A DNA stretch of 64,000 nt from Streptomyces sp. XD-27 (GTDB lineage Bacteria > Actinomycetota > Actinomycetes > Streptomycetales > Streptomycetaceae): positions 6,448,001 to 6,512,000 of the forward strand of contig NZ_CP130713.1 in assembly GCF_030553055.1 (NCBI RefSeq), given 5' to 3'. The position numbers were made by a program, and so were the translations under genes. The notes under the pieces were generated by a model that was given only the letters and a program-made list of their open reading frames with translations, did not search any database and had not been told where the DNA came from. This document shows positions 11,231 to 20,364 of this stretch, in pieces (the stretch's first letter is position 1; each line of letters opens with the position of its first letter).

Positions 11231-13381
11231 GTGGCCACGAGTGTGCGACGTACCGTGCTGACCCTCCCCGCCGCCCCGCTCGGGCCGGAGAACCCGCTGC
11301 CCGCCCTGCGGCCCCTGGACGAGGTGCACCGGGTCGGCGACGACGCACGCGCCGCGCTCCCCGCCGAGGCGGCCCGGCAGATCGGCTACGGGCGGCTGCG
11401 GTCGGTGCTGCCGGTGCGGCTGCGCGACGGGTACGGGCGGCGCCGCGCCCCCTGCGACCTCGACGCGATCGTCATCGAGAACGACCGGCTGCGCGCCACC
11501 GTGCTGCCCGGACTCGGCGGCCGGATCCACTCCCTCCACCACAAGCCGACCGACCGCGAACTCCTCTACCGCAACCCGGTGTTCCAGCCCGCGGACTTCG
11601 CGCTGAACGGCGCCTGGTTCTCCGGCGGCATCGAGTGGAACATCGGCGCCACCGGCCACGGCGCGCTGTCCTGCGCCCCGCTGCACGCCGCCCGGGTGGC
11701 CGCCCCCGACGGCGGGGAGATGGTGCGGCTGTGGGAGTGGGAGCGGCTGCGGGACCTGCCCTTCCAGGTCGATCTGTGGCTGCCGGACGGCTCCGACTTC
11801 CTCCATGTCGGCGTACGGATCCGCAATCCGCACGACCACCGGGTGCCCGTCTACTGGTGGTCCAACACCGCCGTCCCGGAGACCGGGCGCACCCGCGTGC
11901 TCGTGCCCGCCGACGCCGCCTGGCACTTCGGCTACCGCCGCGACCTGCGCCACGTGCCCGTACCGGAGTGGGGCGGCGCCGACGTCACGTACCCGCTGCG
12001 CGGCGAGCACGCCGCCGACTACTTCTACGAGGTGCCCGACACCGCCCGCCGCTGGATCGCGGCGGTCGACGGCGACGGGCACGGCCTCGTCCAGACCTCC
12101 ACCGACCTGCTGCGCGGCCGCAAGCTCTTCGCCTGGGGCGCGGGAGCGGGCGGCCGCCACTGGCAACGCTGGCTCACCGAGCCGGGCACCGGCGGCTACG
12201 CCGAGATCCAGGCCGGGCTCGCCCGCACCCAGCTGGAGCACCTTCCGCTGGAGGCCGGTCAGGAGCTGAGCTGGCTGGAGGCGTACGGCCCGGTGTCCGC
12301 CGACCCGGCCGCCGTGCACGGCGCCGACTGGGCGGCGGCCCGCGCGGCCGTCGAGGTCCGGCTCGCTGCGGACCTGCCGCGCGCCGCGGTCGACGCGGCG
12401 TACGCCGCCTGGCTGCCGTGCGCCGACAACGAGCCCAAGGAGACGCTGGCGACCGGCTCCGGCTGGGGCGCCCTGGAGGCCGAGCGCGCCGGGTTCGACC
12501 TGCCGGGCACCCCGTTCGACCCGGCCACCCAGGGCGCCGAGCAGGAGCCCTGGCGGGCCCTGCTGCGCACCGGCGCGCTGCCGGAATGGACGGCGCCGAC
12601 CGGACCCGGCGCGTCGCTGGTCGCACCGCCCTGGCGCGAGCTGCTGGAGACCGCGCCGTCCGGCGCCGCCGCCGACTTCCACCTGGGGGTCGCGCAGTGG
12701 CACGCGGGCGACCGGGCGCAGGCCGCGCGCAGCTGGGAGCGATCGCTGCTGCACGCCGAGACGCCGTGGACGCTGCGCTGCCTGGCCGTCGCGGACGCCG
12801 CCTCGGGGCACACCGAGCGCGCGGCGGACCGGCTGCTGCGCGCCGTACGGCTGGTGCTGGACGGGGCCCTGTACGACGACGCGGCACCGTATGACGCCCC
12901 GTCACCGCCCGCTGCCGCAGCGGGGCCTTACGACGTCGCGTTGGAGGCGGCCCTGGCGCGTGAGGCGGTCGGCGCGCTGCTGGCCGCGGACCGCGCCGCC
13001 GACGCCGGGGCCGTCCTCGACGCGCTGCGGCCCGCCGTGCGCGACCGCGGCAGGTTCCGGCTGCTCCGCGCCCAGGTGCTGCTGGCGCGCGGCGACGCGC
13101 CCGCCGCCCGCGCGCTGCTCGACGCCGGCATCGAGGTGGCCGACCTGCGCGAGGGCGACGAGTCCCTGAGCGACACCTGGTTCGCGACGGCCGAGCGGCT
13201 CGTCGCGGGGCCGGGCGGAGCGGTCACCGAGGAGGTACGGCAGCGGGCGCGCGCCGCGCACCCGCTGCCGGAGGCCTACGAGTACCGGATGCGGCCGGGC
13301 GGTCCGGCCGCGGAGGGTCGGGTCGCGGGCGGTCAGGCCGCCTGCCGGTCGACGTATTCGAAGACCGACCCGTCCGGGTGA
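11231..13381 (+). CDS. DUF5107 domain protein with TPR-like C-terminus
   Basis: Cytoplasmic protein of about 716 aa. The N-terminal half carries the DUF5107 fold, visible as ENDRLRATVLPGLGGRIHSL and GGIEWNIGATGHG. This resembles carbohydrate-active mutarotase-like beta-sandwiches. The C-terminal half has Ala-rich helical repeats of TPR type around residues 475-680. The GTG at 11231 is preceded by GAAGGA; an ATG at 11165 is in frame but has no ribosome binding site. The last 49 bases overlap the convergent VOC gene. A role in sugar metabolism is commonly assumed for the family but is not demonstrated by this sequence. Confidence 0.8.
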   Translation: MATSVRRTVLTLPAAPLGPENPLPALRPLDEVHRVGDDARAALPAEAARQIGYGRLRSVLPVRLRDGYGRRRAPCDLDAIVIENDRLRATVLPGLGGRIHSLHHKPTDRELLYRNPVFQPADFALNGAWFSGGIEWNIGATGHGALSCAPLHAARVAAPDGGEMVRLWEWERLRDLPFQVDLWLPDGSDFLHVGVRIRNPHDHRVPVYWWSNTAVPETGRTRVLVPADAAWHFGYRRDLRHVPVPEWGGADVTYPLRGEHAADYFYEVPDTARRWIAAVDGDGHGLVQTSTDLLRGRKLFAWGAGAGGRHWQRWLTEPGTGGYAEIQAGLARTQLEHLPLEAGQELSWLEAYGPVSADPAAVHGADWAAARAAVEVRLAADLPRAAVDAAYAAWLPCADNEPKETLATGSGWGALEAERAGFDLPGTPFDPATQGAEQEPWRALLRTGALPEWTAPTGPGASLVAPPWRELLETAPSGAAADFHLGVAQWHAGDRAQAARSWERSLLHAETPWTLRCLAVADAASGHTERAADRLLRAVRLVLDGALYDDAAPYDAPSPPAAAAGPYDVALEAALAREAVGALLAADRAADAGAVLDALRPAVRDRGRFRLLRAQVLLARGDAPAARALLDAGIEVADLREGDESLSDTWFATAERLVAGPGGAVTEEVRQRARAAHPLPEAYEYRMRPGGPAAEGRVAGGQAACRSTYSKTDPSG

Positions 13382-13683
13382 CGGGCGACCAGGTTGCGGC
13401 CGATGGGCGTGGGCAGGGGCCCGGCGATGATCTCCGCGCCCACGGCCCGCAGATCGGCCACGGCCTCGTCCACGTCCTTCACCGCGAGCGTCGCCGTGAC
13501 CTTCCGCAGGATCGACAGCTCCGCCTCGGGGCCGCTCATGAGGAAGAAGCAGCCGACCGCCGCCACCGCGACCCCGCCCCGCTGGAAGCGCAGCGCCTCG
13601 GCCCCGGTCAGCCGTTCGTAGACGGTGATCGCCTCGTCGAGATCGGCTACGCACACCCGCAGTGATGTCCCCAGAATGTCCAT
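13333..13683 (-). CDS. VOC superfamily (glyoxalase/bleomycin resistance-like) protein
   Basis: A 116-aa single-module vicinal-oxygen-chelate protein. It has two beta-alpha-beta-beta-beta halves, the second ending in the typical LVARHPDGSVFEYVD strand with the metal-ligand glutamate. Such proteins are small metalloenzymes or drug-binding proteins. The start ATG is at 13683. It converges with and slightly overlaps the DUF5107 gene, and no partner gene suggests a substrate. Confidence 0.82.
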   Translation of the reverse strand: MDILGTSLRVCVADLDEAITVYERLTGAEALRFQRGGVAVAAVGCFFLMSGPEAELSILRKVTATLAVKDVDEAVADLRAVGAEIIAGPLPTPIGRNLVARHPDGSVFEYVDRQAA

Positions 13684-13764
13684 GCGGGCGAGCCTAGTTG
13701 ATCGCTTCCGGGCGTGTGGCGGGTCTGCCGGCGATCCTCACCCGGCGGGGTTCGCCGACGCTCC

Positions 13765-14592
13765 TCAGCCCGCGGAGGGGACCGGCTTGCGGCACAGGAT
13801 CTCGCCGTGCGGGACGGTGAACCAGCCGTCCTCCCGGGCGCCCCACGCCCGCCAGGCGTCCGCGATGTCCGCCAGCTCCCGGTCCGTGGCGTGCCCGCCG
13901 TCCACCGCCATCCGCGCGTACGAGGAGGCGACGGTGCGGTCCGCCCACATGCCGCTCCACCACGACCGGTCCTCCGGGGCGGCGAAGCACCAGACGGCGG
14001 CGGTGGCCGTCACGTCGGTGAACCCGGCCCGCCGGGCCCAGGACAGCAGCCGCCGGCCGGCGTCTGGCTCGCCGCCGTTGGCCCGCGCGACCCGCCCGTA
14101 CAGCTCCTGCCAGCGCGCCATGCCGGGCACGTCCGGGTACCAGGTCATCGCCGCGTAGTCGGCGTCGCGGGCCGTGACGACGCCGCCGGGGCGGCACACC
14201 CGGTACATCTCGCGCAGCGCGCGGACCGGGTCGCCGACGTGCTGGAGCACCTGATGCGCGTGGACGACGGAGAACGAGTCGTCGGGGAAGTCCAGGTCGT
14301 GGATGTCGGCCACGGCGAAGTCGAGGTTGGCCAGGCCGCGCTCGGCCGCGACCGCACGCGCCTGCTCCAGCACGCCGGGGGCGGCGTCGACCGCCGTGAC
14401 ATGCCCCTGGGGGACCAGCTCGGCGAGGTCCGCGGTGATCGTGCCGGGCCCGCACCCGATGTCCAGGACCCGCATGTGCGGCTCCAGCTCCGGCAGCAGG
14501 TAGGCCGCGGAGTTCGCGGCCGTACGCCAGGTGTGCGAGCGCAGCACCGACTCGTGGTGCCCGTGGGTGTAGACGGCGGTGTCCTTCGGCAT
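13765..14592 (-). CDS. Class I SAM-dependent methyltransferase (UbiE/UbiG-like)
   Basis: Methyltransferase of 275 aa. Motif I is VLDIGCGPGTIT near residue 41, the acidic residue closing the adenosine loop is in VTAVDAAPG, and motif II/III lies around FAVADIHDLDFPDDSF and QVLQHVGDPVRALREM. This is the ubiquinone/menaquinone-like methyltransferase pattern seen in many actinomycete small-molecule enzymes. It is not in an obvious operon. The substrate is unknown. Confidence 0.87.
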   Translation of the reverse strand: MPKDTAVYTHGHHESVLRSHTWRTAANSAAYLLPELEPHMRVLDIGCGPGTITADLAELVPQGHVTAVDAAPGVLEQARAVAAERGLANLDFAVADIHDLDFPDDSFSVVHAHQVLQHVGDPVRALREMYRVCRPGGVVTARDADYAAMTWYPDVPGMARWQELYGRVARANGGEPDAGRRLLSWARRAGFTDVTATAAVWCFAAPEDRSWWSGMWADRTVASSYARMAVDGGHATDRELADIADAWRAWGAREDGWFTVPHGEILCRKPVPSAG

Positions 14593-14670
14593 GGCGGAAT
14601 CCCCCTCGAACCGACCGGTGATCGTCGGTTCCCACGCTACGCCGCCGTCTCGAATGGCGGGAGTTGCGTC

Positions 14671-15057
14671 TCAGTACTCGGGCACCCGCACGTGCGAGGC
14701 GACATCCTCGACCGTGCGGTAGGTGCGGTCCGGCGGCAGCGACTCCACCAGCGCGATCACCCGGTCCGGGGCGTGCCGTTCGTGCAGGGTGCGCAGCAGC
14801 TCCCCGCGCTTGCCCGGGAACGCGGTCCGCGCCAGGTGGCGGGCGATCTCGAAGCGCATCGCCTCGTACTCGCCGCGGGAGCCGCGGCGCGGCAGGGGGC
14901 CGAAGGTCGCCGTCGGATCGTCGTCCGCGGCGGGCTCGGGGTTGGGGTCGTGCCACTCCTCGGCCCGCGTGGGGTGCCCGGAGCGCAGGAGCCCGTCCAG
15001 CTCGTGCTTCAGCTCGTCGTCCTTGTGCGCACTCACCCGGTCGCTGCCTCGCTGCAT
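14671..15057 (-). CDS. DUF2795 domain protein
   Basis: A 128-aa, highly charged soluble protein. Residues about 65-128 match the DUF2795 pattern: a helical segment, then RVIALVESLPPDRTYRTVEDVASHV. The ATG at 15057 follows a clear GAGGAGGA site; the longer in-frame ORF to 15147 lacks one and encodes an Arg-rich unlikely extension. The family is widespread in Streptomyces and of unknown function. The N-terminal half is acidic and probably disordered. Confidence 0.72.
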   Translation of the reverse strand: MQRGSDRVSAHKDDELKHELDGLLRSGHPTRAEEWHDPNPEPAADDDPTATFGPLPRRGSRGEYEAMRFEIARHLARTAFPGKRGELLRTLHERHAPDRVIALVESLPPDRTYRTVEDVASHVRVPEY

Positions 15058-15202
15058 GCCGTCCTCCTCGTGCCGCCCCCCGGTGCCACGTACTGGTCGC
15101 CCCCGTGTCACGTACTGTTCGAATACCCGGTCAAACCAGGATGACACCGGTTATACCGCTCAGCACTCGCCGGGTCCGGCCGAGGCGGGGAGAATGGCTG
15201 CC

Positions 15203-15790
15203 ATGGCTGACCGCAGCGCCAAGAACCCGCTTCTGACCCGGCACGGCGAGGCGCTGGACCTGTTCACCGACCGGGTCCACGCGATCCGCCCGGACCAGTG
15301 GGACGCTCCGACGCCGTGCACCGAATGGTCCGTCCGCGACCTGGTGAACCACCTGACCGCCGAGCAGCTGTGGGTGCCGCCGCTGGTGCGCGACGGGTCG
15401 ACCATCGAGGAGCAGGGCGACGCCTTCGACGGGGACGTGCTGGGCGACGACCCGGTCGCCGCCTGGGATCGCGCCGCCGCCGAGGCGCGCGCCGCGTTCG
15501 CTGCCCCCGGCGCCATCGAGCGGACCGTCCGTCTGTCGTACGGCGACACCCCCGCGTCCGACTACTGCGCGCAGATGATCAGCGACGCCGTGGTGCACGC
15601 CTGGGACCTGTCGCGGGGCATCGGCGCGGACGAGCGGCTCCCCGCCGCCCTGGTCGACTTCACGGTCCGGGAGGTCACGCCGTACGCCGCCGACCTGGAG
15701 AAGAGCGGGCTGTTCGCGTCCCCCGTGGAACCGCCGGCGGGGGCCGACGTCCAGACCAAGCTGCTGGCCCTGCTGGGCCGCCGGGTCTGA
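15203..15790 (+). CDS. TIGR03086 / DinB-like metal-binding protein (maleylpyruvate isomerase N-terminal family)
   Basis: A 195-aa four-helix-bundle protein with the MDMPI N-terminal pattern. The first helix includes DQWDAPTPCTEWSVRDLVNHL, with the conserved metal-binding histidine, and the third contains ISDAVVHAWDLSRGIG with the second histidine. Members use a divalent metal and often mycothiol, the actinobacterial thiol cofactor. ATG at 15203 has GGGGAGA 10 bases upstream; ATG 15194 is closer than a ribosome could use. Confidence 0.8.
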   Translation: MADRSAKNPLLTRHGEALDLFTDRVHAIRPDQWDAPTPCTEWSVRDLVNHLTAEQLWVPPLVRDGSTIEEQGDAFDGDVLGDDPVAAWDRAAAEARAAFAAPGAIERTVRLSYGDTPASDYCAQMISDAVVHAWDLSRGIGADERLPAALVDFTVREVTPYAADLEKSGLFASPVEPPAGADVQTKLLALLGRRV

Positions 15791-15811
15791 CGCGGGCCCG
15801 CGGCTCGCGTC
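15789..15811. terminator. Hairpin between convergent genes
   Basis: GACGCG and CGCGTC form a 6-bp stem around an 11-nt loop, overlapping the stop of the DinB-like gene and facing the convergent DJ-1 gene. There is no T-run, which is common for Streptomyces terminators. Confidence 0.4.
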
Positions 15812-15850
15812 ACCCCGGCACGGCCCTGCGTCGCCCCCTCACAGCACCGA

Positions 15851-16411
15851 TCACAGCACCGACTGCGCCGTCTGCGCGGCCCTGGAGAACACGTGGACCA
15901 AGGTCTCGCAGAACGCCGGCAGATCCGCCGGTTTCCGGCTGGTGATCAGAGTGTTGGGCCCGCGCTCGCAGACCACGACCTGCTCGTCCACCCACGTACC
16001 GCCCGCGTTGCGGATGTCGGTGCGCAGGCTCGGCCACGAGGTGAGGGTCCGGCCGCGCACCACGTCGGCCTCCACGAGCATCCACGGCGCGTGGCAGATC
16101 GCCGCGACGGGCTTGCCCGCGTCGAAGAACTCCTTCACGAGGCGGACGGCCCGCGCGTCCATCCGCAGAGCGTCGGGGTTGGCGACCCCGCCCGGCAGCG
16201 CCAGCGCGTCGTAGTCCCGCGCCGACGTCTCGCCGACGACCCGGTCGACCTCGTACGCCTCGGCCGGGTCGAGGTGGCGGAACGCCTGGACCGTGCCCGG
16301 CTTGGTGGAGACCAGGTAAGGGTCGCCGCCGTGGCTGCGGACCGCGTCCCACGGCCGGATCAGCTCCATCTGCTCCACGCCTTTCGGCGCGACGAGAAAC
16401 GCCACCTTCAT
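15851..16411 (-). CDS. DJ-1/PfpI family protein (type 1 glutamine amidotransferase-like)
   Basis: A 186-aa class-I amidotransferase-fold protein of the DJ-1/PfpI group, members of which are reported as stress chaperones, glyoxalases or proteases. The nucleophile elbow AAICHAPWMLVEADVVRG near residue 107 has the characteristic Cys-His pair, and the glutamate on strand 1 is in KGVEQMEL. The start ATG follows AAAGGA. It is transcribed divergently from the aminotransferase-like gene, with about 200 bp between them. Confidence 0.9.
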   Translation of the reverse strand: MKVAFLVAPKGVEQMELIRPWDAVRSHGGDPYLVSTKPGTVQAFRHLDPAEAYEVDRVVGETSARDYDALALPGGVANPDALRMDARAVRLVKEFFDAGKPVAAICHAPWMLVEADVVRGRTLTSWPSLRTDIRNAGGTWVDEQVVVCERGPNTLITSRKPADLPAFCETLVHVFSRAAQTAQSVL

Positions 16412-16615
16412 ACGGCCTCACGTCCTTTCGCACACACCCGAGGAGCGCACGGTCCGCCCGCGCCGAGCACACTCGCCCGAGACGCGCACACTCCGCCCGA
16501 GTGCCGGGTTGCCCCCTGGGCCCCGACGAAACCGCGCGTCGCCCGGCGCCCCGCCAGGGCGATCTGCGAAGGTGGGACGAGGCCCCGTACGCGGCGGCGA
16601 AGGGACGTTGAGCAG

Positions 16616-17842
16616 GTGACGAAGCAGCGGCAGCGGCCCGCTCCGGCCGCGGCGGACCCGCACGGCGGTCTGCCGGTGCTCCCGGAACTCGCCGCACACT
16701 TCGCGGCGGCCGCCGCCGACACCGCGCCGGAGCCCTCCGGCGGCGGCCCGCGGCTGCGCGCCGCCGCCTGCGGCTACTGGTCGCGGCGCGGGCTGTGGAC
16801 CCACCAGGACCACGTCGTGGCCGCCCCCGGCGCGCAGCCGCTGCTGCTGGCGCTGCTCGCGGCGGCCGGCGGCGACGTGCTGCTCAGCCGCCCCTGCGCC
16901 GCCTGGTACGCGCCGCTGGCCCGGCTCGCCGGACGCCCGGCCTACCACGCCCCGGCGCCCGCCGAGTGCGGCGGCGTCCCGGACCCGTTCGCGCTGCTGG
17001 AGACCGTCCGCCGGGTGCGCGCCGAGGGCGGCGCGCCCCGCGTCCTGGTGCTCTCCGTCGCCGACGACCCGACCGGCACCGTCGCCCCGCCCGAGCTGCT
17101 GCACGAGGTGTGCGAGGCGGCGGTGGGGGAGGGGCTGCTGGTCGTGAGCGACGAGACCTGGCGGGACACCCTGCACGACCCGCACGACACGGTCCTGGTC
17201 AGCCCCGCCGAGATGCTCCCCGAGCACGTCATCGTGCTCGCCGACCTCGCCGGCGGCCACGCCCCCACCGGCTGGCCCGCCGCCGTCGCGCGCTTCCCCG
17301 CCACCGGCCGCGGCATGGAGCTGCGCGACCGGGTGCTGACCACGATCGGCGCGCTGCGCGCCGACCTGCCCGCGCCGGTGGCCGCCGCGGCCGCGTACGC
17401 CCTCACCGAACCGGATCCCGCACGGGAGCGCGCGCGGGCGGCGGCCCGGGCGTACGGGGCCGTCGCCACGGCGGCGCACGACGCGCTCACCGGGGTCGGG
17501 GTGCTCTGCCTGCCCCCGCATGCCGGGCGCCATCTGTACGCGGACCTGTCCGAGCTGCGCGAGGCGCTCGGTACCCGGGGCATCACCGACTCGGTGGAGC
17601 TGGCGGACCATCTCACCCGGCGGCTCGGGTGGCCGGTGTCCGGCGGCGACCGGTTCGGCGACGCCCCGCACACCTTGTGCGTACGGCTGACGACACCGCC
17701 GCTGCTGGGAGCGGACGACGAGGAGCGGGAGCAGGCCCTCCAGGCGGGGGACCCGCTCGAACTCACCCGGGTGGCCGACGCGTTGAACCGGTTCGCGGAG
17801 GTCTTCCGGGAGCTCGCGCGCCCGTCCGGGGGCATCCCGTAG
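16616..17842 (+). CDS. Aminotransferase class I/II-fold protein lacking the catalytic lysine
   Basis: A 408-aa protein with the overall order of fold-type I aminotransferases. These include the small-domain start, a PGAQPLLLALLAAAGGDVLLS cofactor-loop region, an NPTG-like motif present as DDPTGT, and VVSDETWRD holding the aspartate that pairs with the PLP pyridine nitrogen. Where an SxSKxxxxPGxR motif with the Schiff-base lysine is expected, the sequence reads LADLAGGHAPTGWPAAV with no lysine. The NPTG asparagine is also replaced by aspartate. It is therefore probably not a working transaminase. GTG 16616 is the first start with the family's length; the site AGGGACG is upstream. Confidence 0.75.
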   Translation: MTKQRQRPAPAAADPHGGLPVLPELAAHFAAAAADTAPEPSGGGPRLRAAACGYWSRRGLWTHQDHVVAAPGAQPLLLALLAAAGGDVLLSRPCAAWYAPLARLAGRPAYHAPAPAECGGVPDPFALLETVRRVRAEGGAPRVLVLSVADDPTGTVAPPELLHEVCEAAVGEGLLVVSDETWRDTLHDPHDTVLVSPAEMLPEHVIVLADLAGGHAPTGWPAAVARFPATGRGMELRDRVLTTIGALRADLPAPVAAAAAYALTEPDPARERARAAARAYGAVATAAHDALTGVGVLCLPPHAGRHLYADLSELREALGTRGITDSVELADHLTRRLGWPVSGGDRFGDAPHTLCVRLTTPPLLGADDEEREQALQAGDPLELTRVADALNRFAEVFRELARPSGGIP

Positions 17843-17905
17843 TTGCCATCACCCGTAATCGGGGCATAAGTGGCGGTGTGTGAGATTCCCTCATAACTTC
17901 CAGGC

Positions 17906-19297
17906 ATGCACACACGTCATATTCGGTACGCTGCCGCCCTCACCGCCCTCCTCGCGCTGGAGGCCGGCTCGCTGCCCGCCGCGGCCGCCGAGGCCCCCCG
18001 CAGGACCCACATCGTCCGCCCGGGCCAGTCCATCCAGGAGGCGGTGGACGACGCCCGCCCCGGTGACACCGTCCTGGTCATGCCCGGCACCTACCGGCAG
18101 AGCGTCCAGATCTCGGACTCCGACATCACCCTGCGCGGCGTGGGCCGGGGCACCGTACTGAAGCCCGGAACCGTGCACACCTCGCAGGACGCGGACGCGG
18201 GCGGGGCCGACGAGCCGGCCGGCGGGCGGGAGCCGGGCCGTGGCAATTGCCCCGGCGGAGGCGGCGGAGGTGACGGGGATGATCCGGGCGGCGGGGCGGC
18301 GGCCCCGGTGGAGGCGGCGGCGGGGGCGGCGGAGGCGGAGGGGGCGGAGGGGGCGGAGGCGGTGGAGGCGGCGGTGGGGGCGGCGGTGGGGCGGAGGCGG
18401 AGGCGGTGGAGGTGGCGGCGGTGACGAGGACGACCCCCGGGTGGTGGCGGCTCGGGCTGCGGGGGCGGGAAAGGGGGCAACGGAGAGGGCCACAACGCCG
18501 ACAAGTGCGCCGCCGCCGGGAACGGCATCTGCGTCACCGGAACGGCCCGACGGCCCGTCACCGACGTCACCATCAGCTCCCTGACGGTCTCCGGCTTCGC
18601 CAAGAACGGCATCGACGCCGACTACACCGACCGGCTGCGCATCTTCGCGGTCCGCGCCGAGGACAACGAGGACCACGGCATCAGCCTGCAGCACTCCTGC
18701 CGCTCCCACCTGGCCGGGAACCGGGCCCGGAACAACGGCCAGTCCGGCATCTTCCTGGCCAACGTGGTCAACAAGGAGGGCGCGGCCCTCAACACCAGGG
18801 GCACCATCGTCCGCGGCAACCATCTGACCGGGAACCGGATCGGGGTGACCATCCGGCGGTTGCGGAGGATGACGGTCGAGGGCAACTCCGTCAGCGGCAA
18901 CTGCGGCGGGGTGTTCGTGGTCAGCGACGAGTCGAGGCCGCGCGCCGGAGCCCTGTCCATCCGGGGCAACGACGTCTCCCGCAACAACAAGTACTGCCGG
19001 CCGAACGCCCGCCTCCCCTTCATCCAGGGCACCGGCATCCTGCTCACCGGCGCCGAGGAGACCTGGGTGGCGGGCAACCGGGTGCGCGGCAACGTCGGGA
19101 AGTCGCCGATGTCCGGCGGCATCGTGCTGTACCCGAGCGTCGTGGGCGCCATCAACGCCCGCAACACCATCTTCCGCAACGAGGTCATGGGCAACAAGCC
19201 CGCCGACATCATCGACAAGGACCGCGGACCCGGGAACAGGGTCAGGGGCAACCACTGCGACCACTCCGTACCCGAGGGGTGGTGCTGCAAGCAGTGA
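17906..19297 (+). pseudogene. Secreted right-handed parallel beta-helix protein, frame broken in a poly-glycine linker
   Basis: The protein opens with a signal peptide (MHTRHIRYAAALTALLALEA, then PAAAAEA) and a PGQSIQEAVDDARPGDTVLVMPG beta-helix start like that of pectate-lyase-fold proteins. From about 18540 the same reading frame resumes with beta-helix coils rich in GNxxxGN turns and ends in CCKQ. Between them, a glycine-coding tract at about 18255-18470 is disrupted. Adding one G at about 18295, one G near 18392 and one C near 18436 would make one open frame; the three losses sum to a codon, so start and end share a frame. As written, translation stops at 18424. Sequencing error is the simplest explanation; a real pseudogene or phase-variable tract is possible. 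If intact, it is a surface or secreted polysaccharide-active or adhesive protein. Confidence 0.75.
18255..18470 (+). repeat. Low-complexity glycine-codon tract (GGC/GGN)n
   Basis: Almost uninterrupted GGN codons encode a poly-glycine linker flanked on both sides by acidic Asp-rich motifs (DGDDPGGG and DEDDP). The run contains many G4 blocks. Frame jumps occur at two G runs and one C run. The tract separates the N-terminal cap from the beta-helix body of the gene above. Confidence 0.85.
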
Positions 19298-20334
19298 CCG
19301 CCACCGCGCCGACCCGGGTCGGGCAGGATCCGCCCCGGGCGGCCATGGAACTGCGGGAGATCGTCTTCGGCGCGGCGCGCGCCGCAGCGGTGCGCGCCGC
19401 CGCCCGGCTGGGGGTGGCGGACGTCCTGGGCGAGGACCCCGCCACCGCCGGGGAACTGGCCGTCGCGCTGGACGCCGAGCCGCGGGCGCTGCGCCGGCTG
19501 CTGCGCGCGCTGTCCTGCCACGGCGTCTTCGCCGAGACCCCGGACGGCCGGTTCCGGCACACCGAGATGTCCCGGCTGCTGCGCGAGGACGCGCCGAACA
19601 GCCTGCGCCACATCTCGCTGTGGTGCACCGAGCCGTGGACCTGGCAGGCGTGGCCGCTGCTCACCGAGGCCGTCCGGTCCGGCGGCCACGTCTTCGACAC
19701 GCTGTACGGCAAGGACTTCTTCAGCTACCTGCACCACGACGCGGCGGAGTCGGCCCAGGTCTTCGACCGGGCCATGACCGCCTCCAGCAGGCAGTCCGCC
19801 GAGGACGTCGCCGATCTCCTCGACCTGTCCGGGGTGCGGCACGTCGCCGACATCGGCGGCGGCCAGGGCCATGTGCTGGCGAGCCTGCTGGAGCGGAACC
19901 GGGTGATCCGCGGCACCCTGCTGGACCTGCCCGAGGTCGTCGCCCAGGCCGACCCGCGGCTGCGGGAGGGCGGCGCGCTCGCCGACCGGGTCCGGCTGGT
20001 CCCCGGCGACGCCCGCAGCCGGGTCCCGGCCGGCGCCGACCTGTACATCATCAAGAACATCCTGGAGTGGGACGACGACAGCACGCGCCGCACGCTGCGC
20101 AACGTGGTCGCCGCCGCCCGGCCCGGCGCCCGGGTGGTGGTCATCGAGAACCTCGTCGACGACAGCCCGTCGATGAAGTTCACCACCGCCATGGACCTGC
20201 TGCTGCTCCTGAACGTGGGAGGGCGCAAGCACACCAAGGAGAGCCTGGTGGCGCACATGACGGAAGCCGGGCTGGACGTCGGGGAGATCCAGCCCGTCAA
20301 CGCGTATCTGCACGCGTTCCACGGCTCCGTCTGA
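19294..20334 (+). CDS. O-methyltransferase (TcmO/DnrK-like, small-molecule)
   Basis: SAM-dependent O-methyltransferase of 346 aa with an N-terminal winged-helix dimerisation domain (ARLGVADVLG through LLRALSCHGVF) and a C-terminal Rossmann domain. Motif I is VADIGGGQGHVL near residue 185; LDLPEVV, the GDARS segment and YIIKNILEWDDD, which has the catalytic region, follow. Similar enzymes methylate aromatic polyketides. GTG 19294 overlaps the stop of the beta-helix gene as GTGA; ATG 19345 is an alternative giving 329 aa. It lies a few kilobases from the type II PKS locus but is separated from it by the sortase genes, so a role in pigment methylation is only a possibility. Confidence 0.85.
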   Translation: MTATAPTRVGQDPPRAAMELREIVFGAARAAAVRAAARLGVADVLGEDPATAGELAVALDAEPRALRRLLRALSCHGVFAETPDGRFRHTEMSRLLREDAPNSLRHISLWCTEPWTWQAWPLLTEAVRSGGHVFDTLYGKDFFSYLHHDAAESAQVFDRAMTASSRQSAEDVADLLDLSGVRHVADIGGGQGHVLASLLERNRVIRGTLLDLPEVVAQADPRLREGGALADRVRLVPGDARSRVPAGADLYIIKNILEWDDDSTRRTLRNVVAAARPGARVVVIENLVDDSPSMKFTTAMDLLLLLNVGGRKHTKESLVAHMTEAGLDVGEIQPVNAYLHAFHGSV

Positions 20335-20364
20335 CGGCACGTCACGGTCCTGTTCGGTGGCCCG

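Noticed and set aside
18406..20334. A 642-codon ORF joining the beta-helix region and the methyltransferase
   Set aside because: The first 296 codons are an out-of-frame reading of the beta-helix gene; the methyltransferase begins at GTG 19294 or ATG 19345.
13765..20334. Including the two methyltransferases as certain members of the PKS cluster
   Set aside because: They are separated from it by sortase and hypothetical genes and lie in other transcripts; left as a possibility only for the O-methyltransferase.
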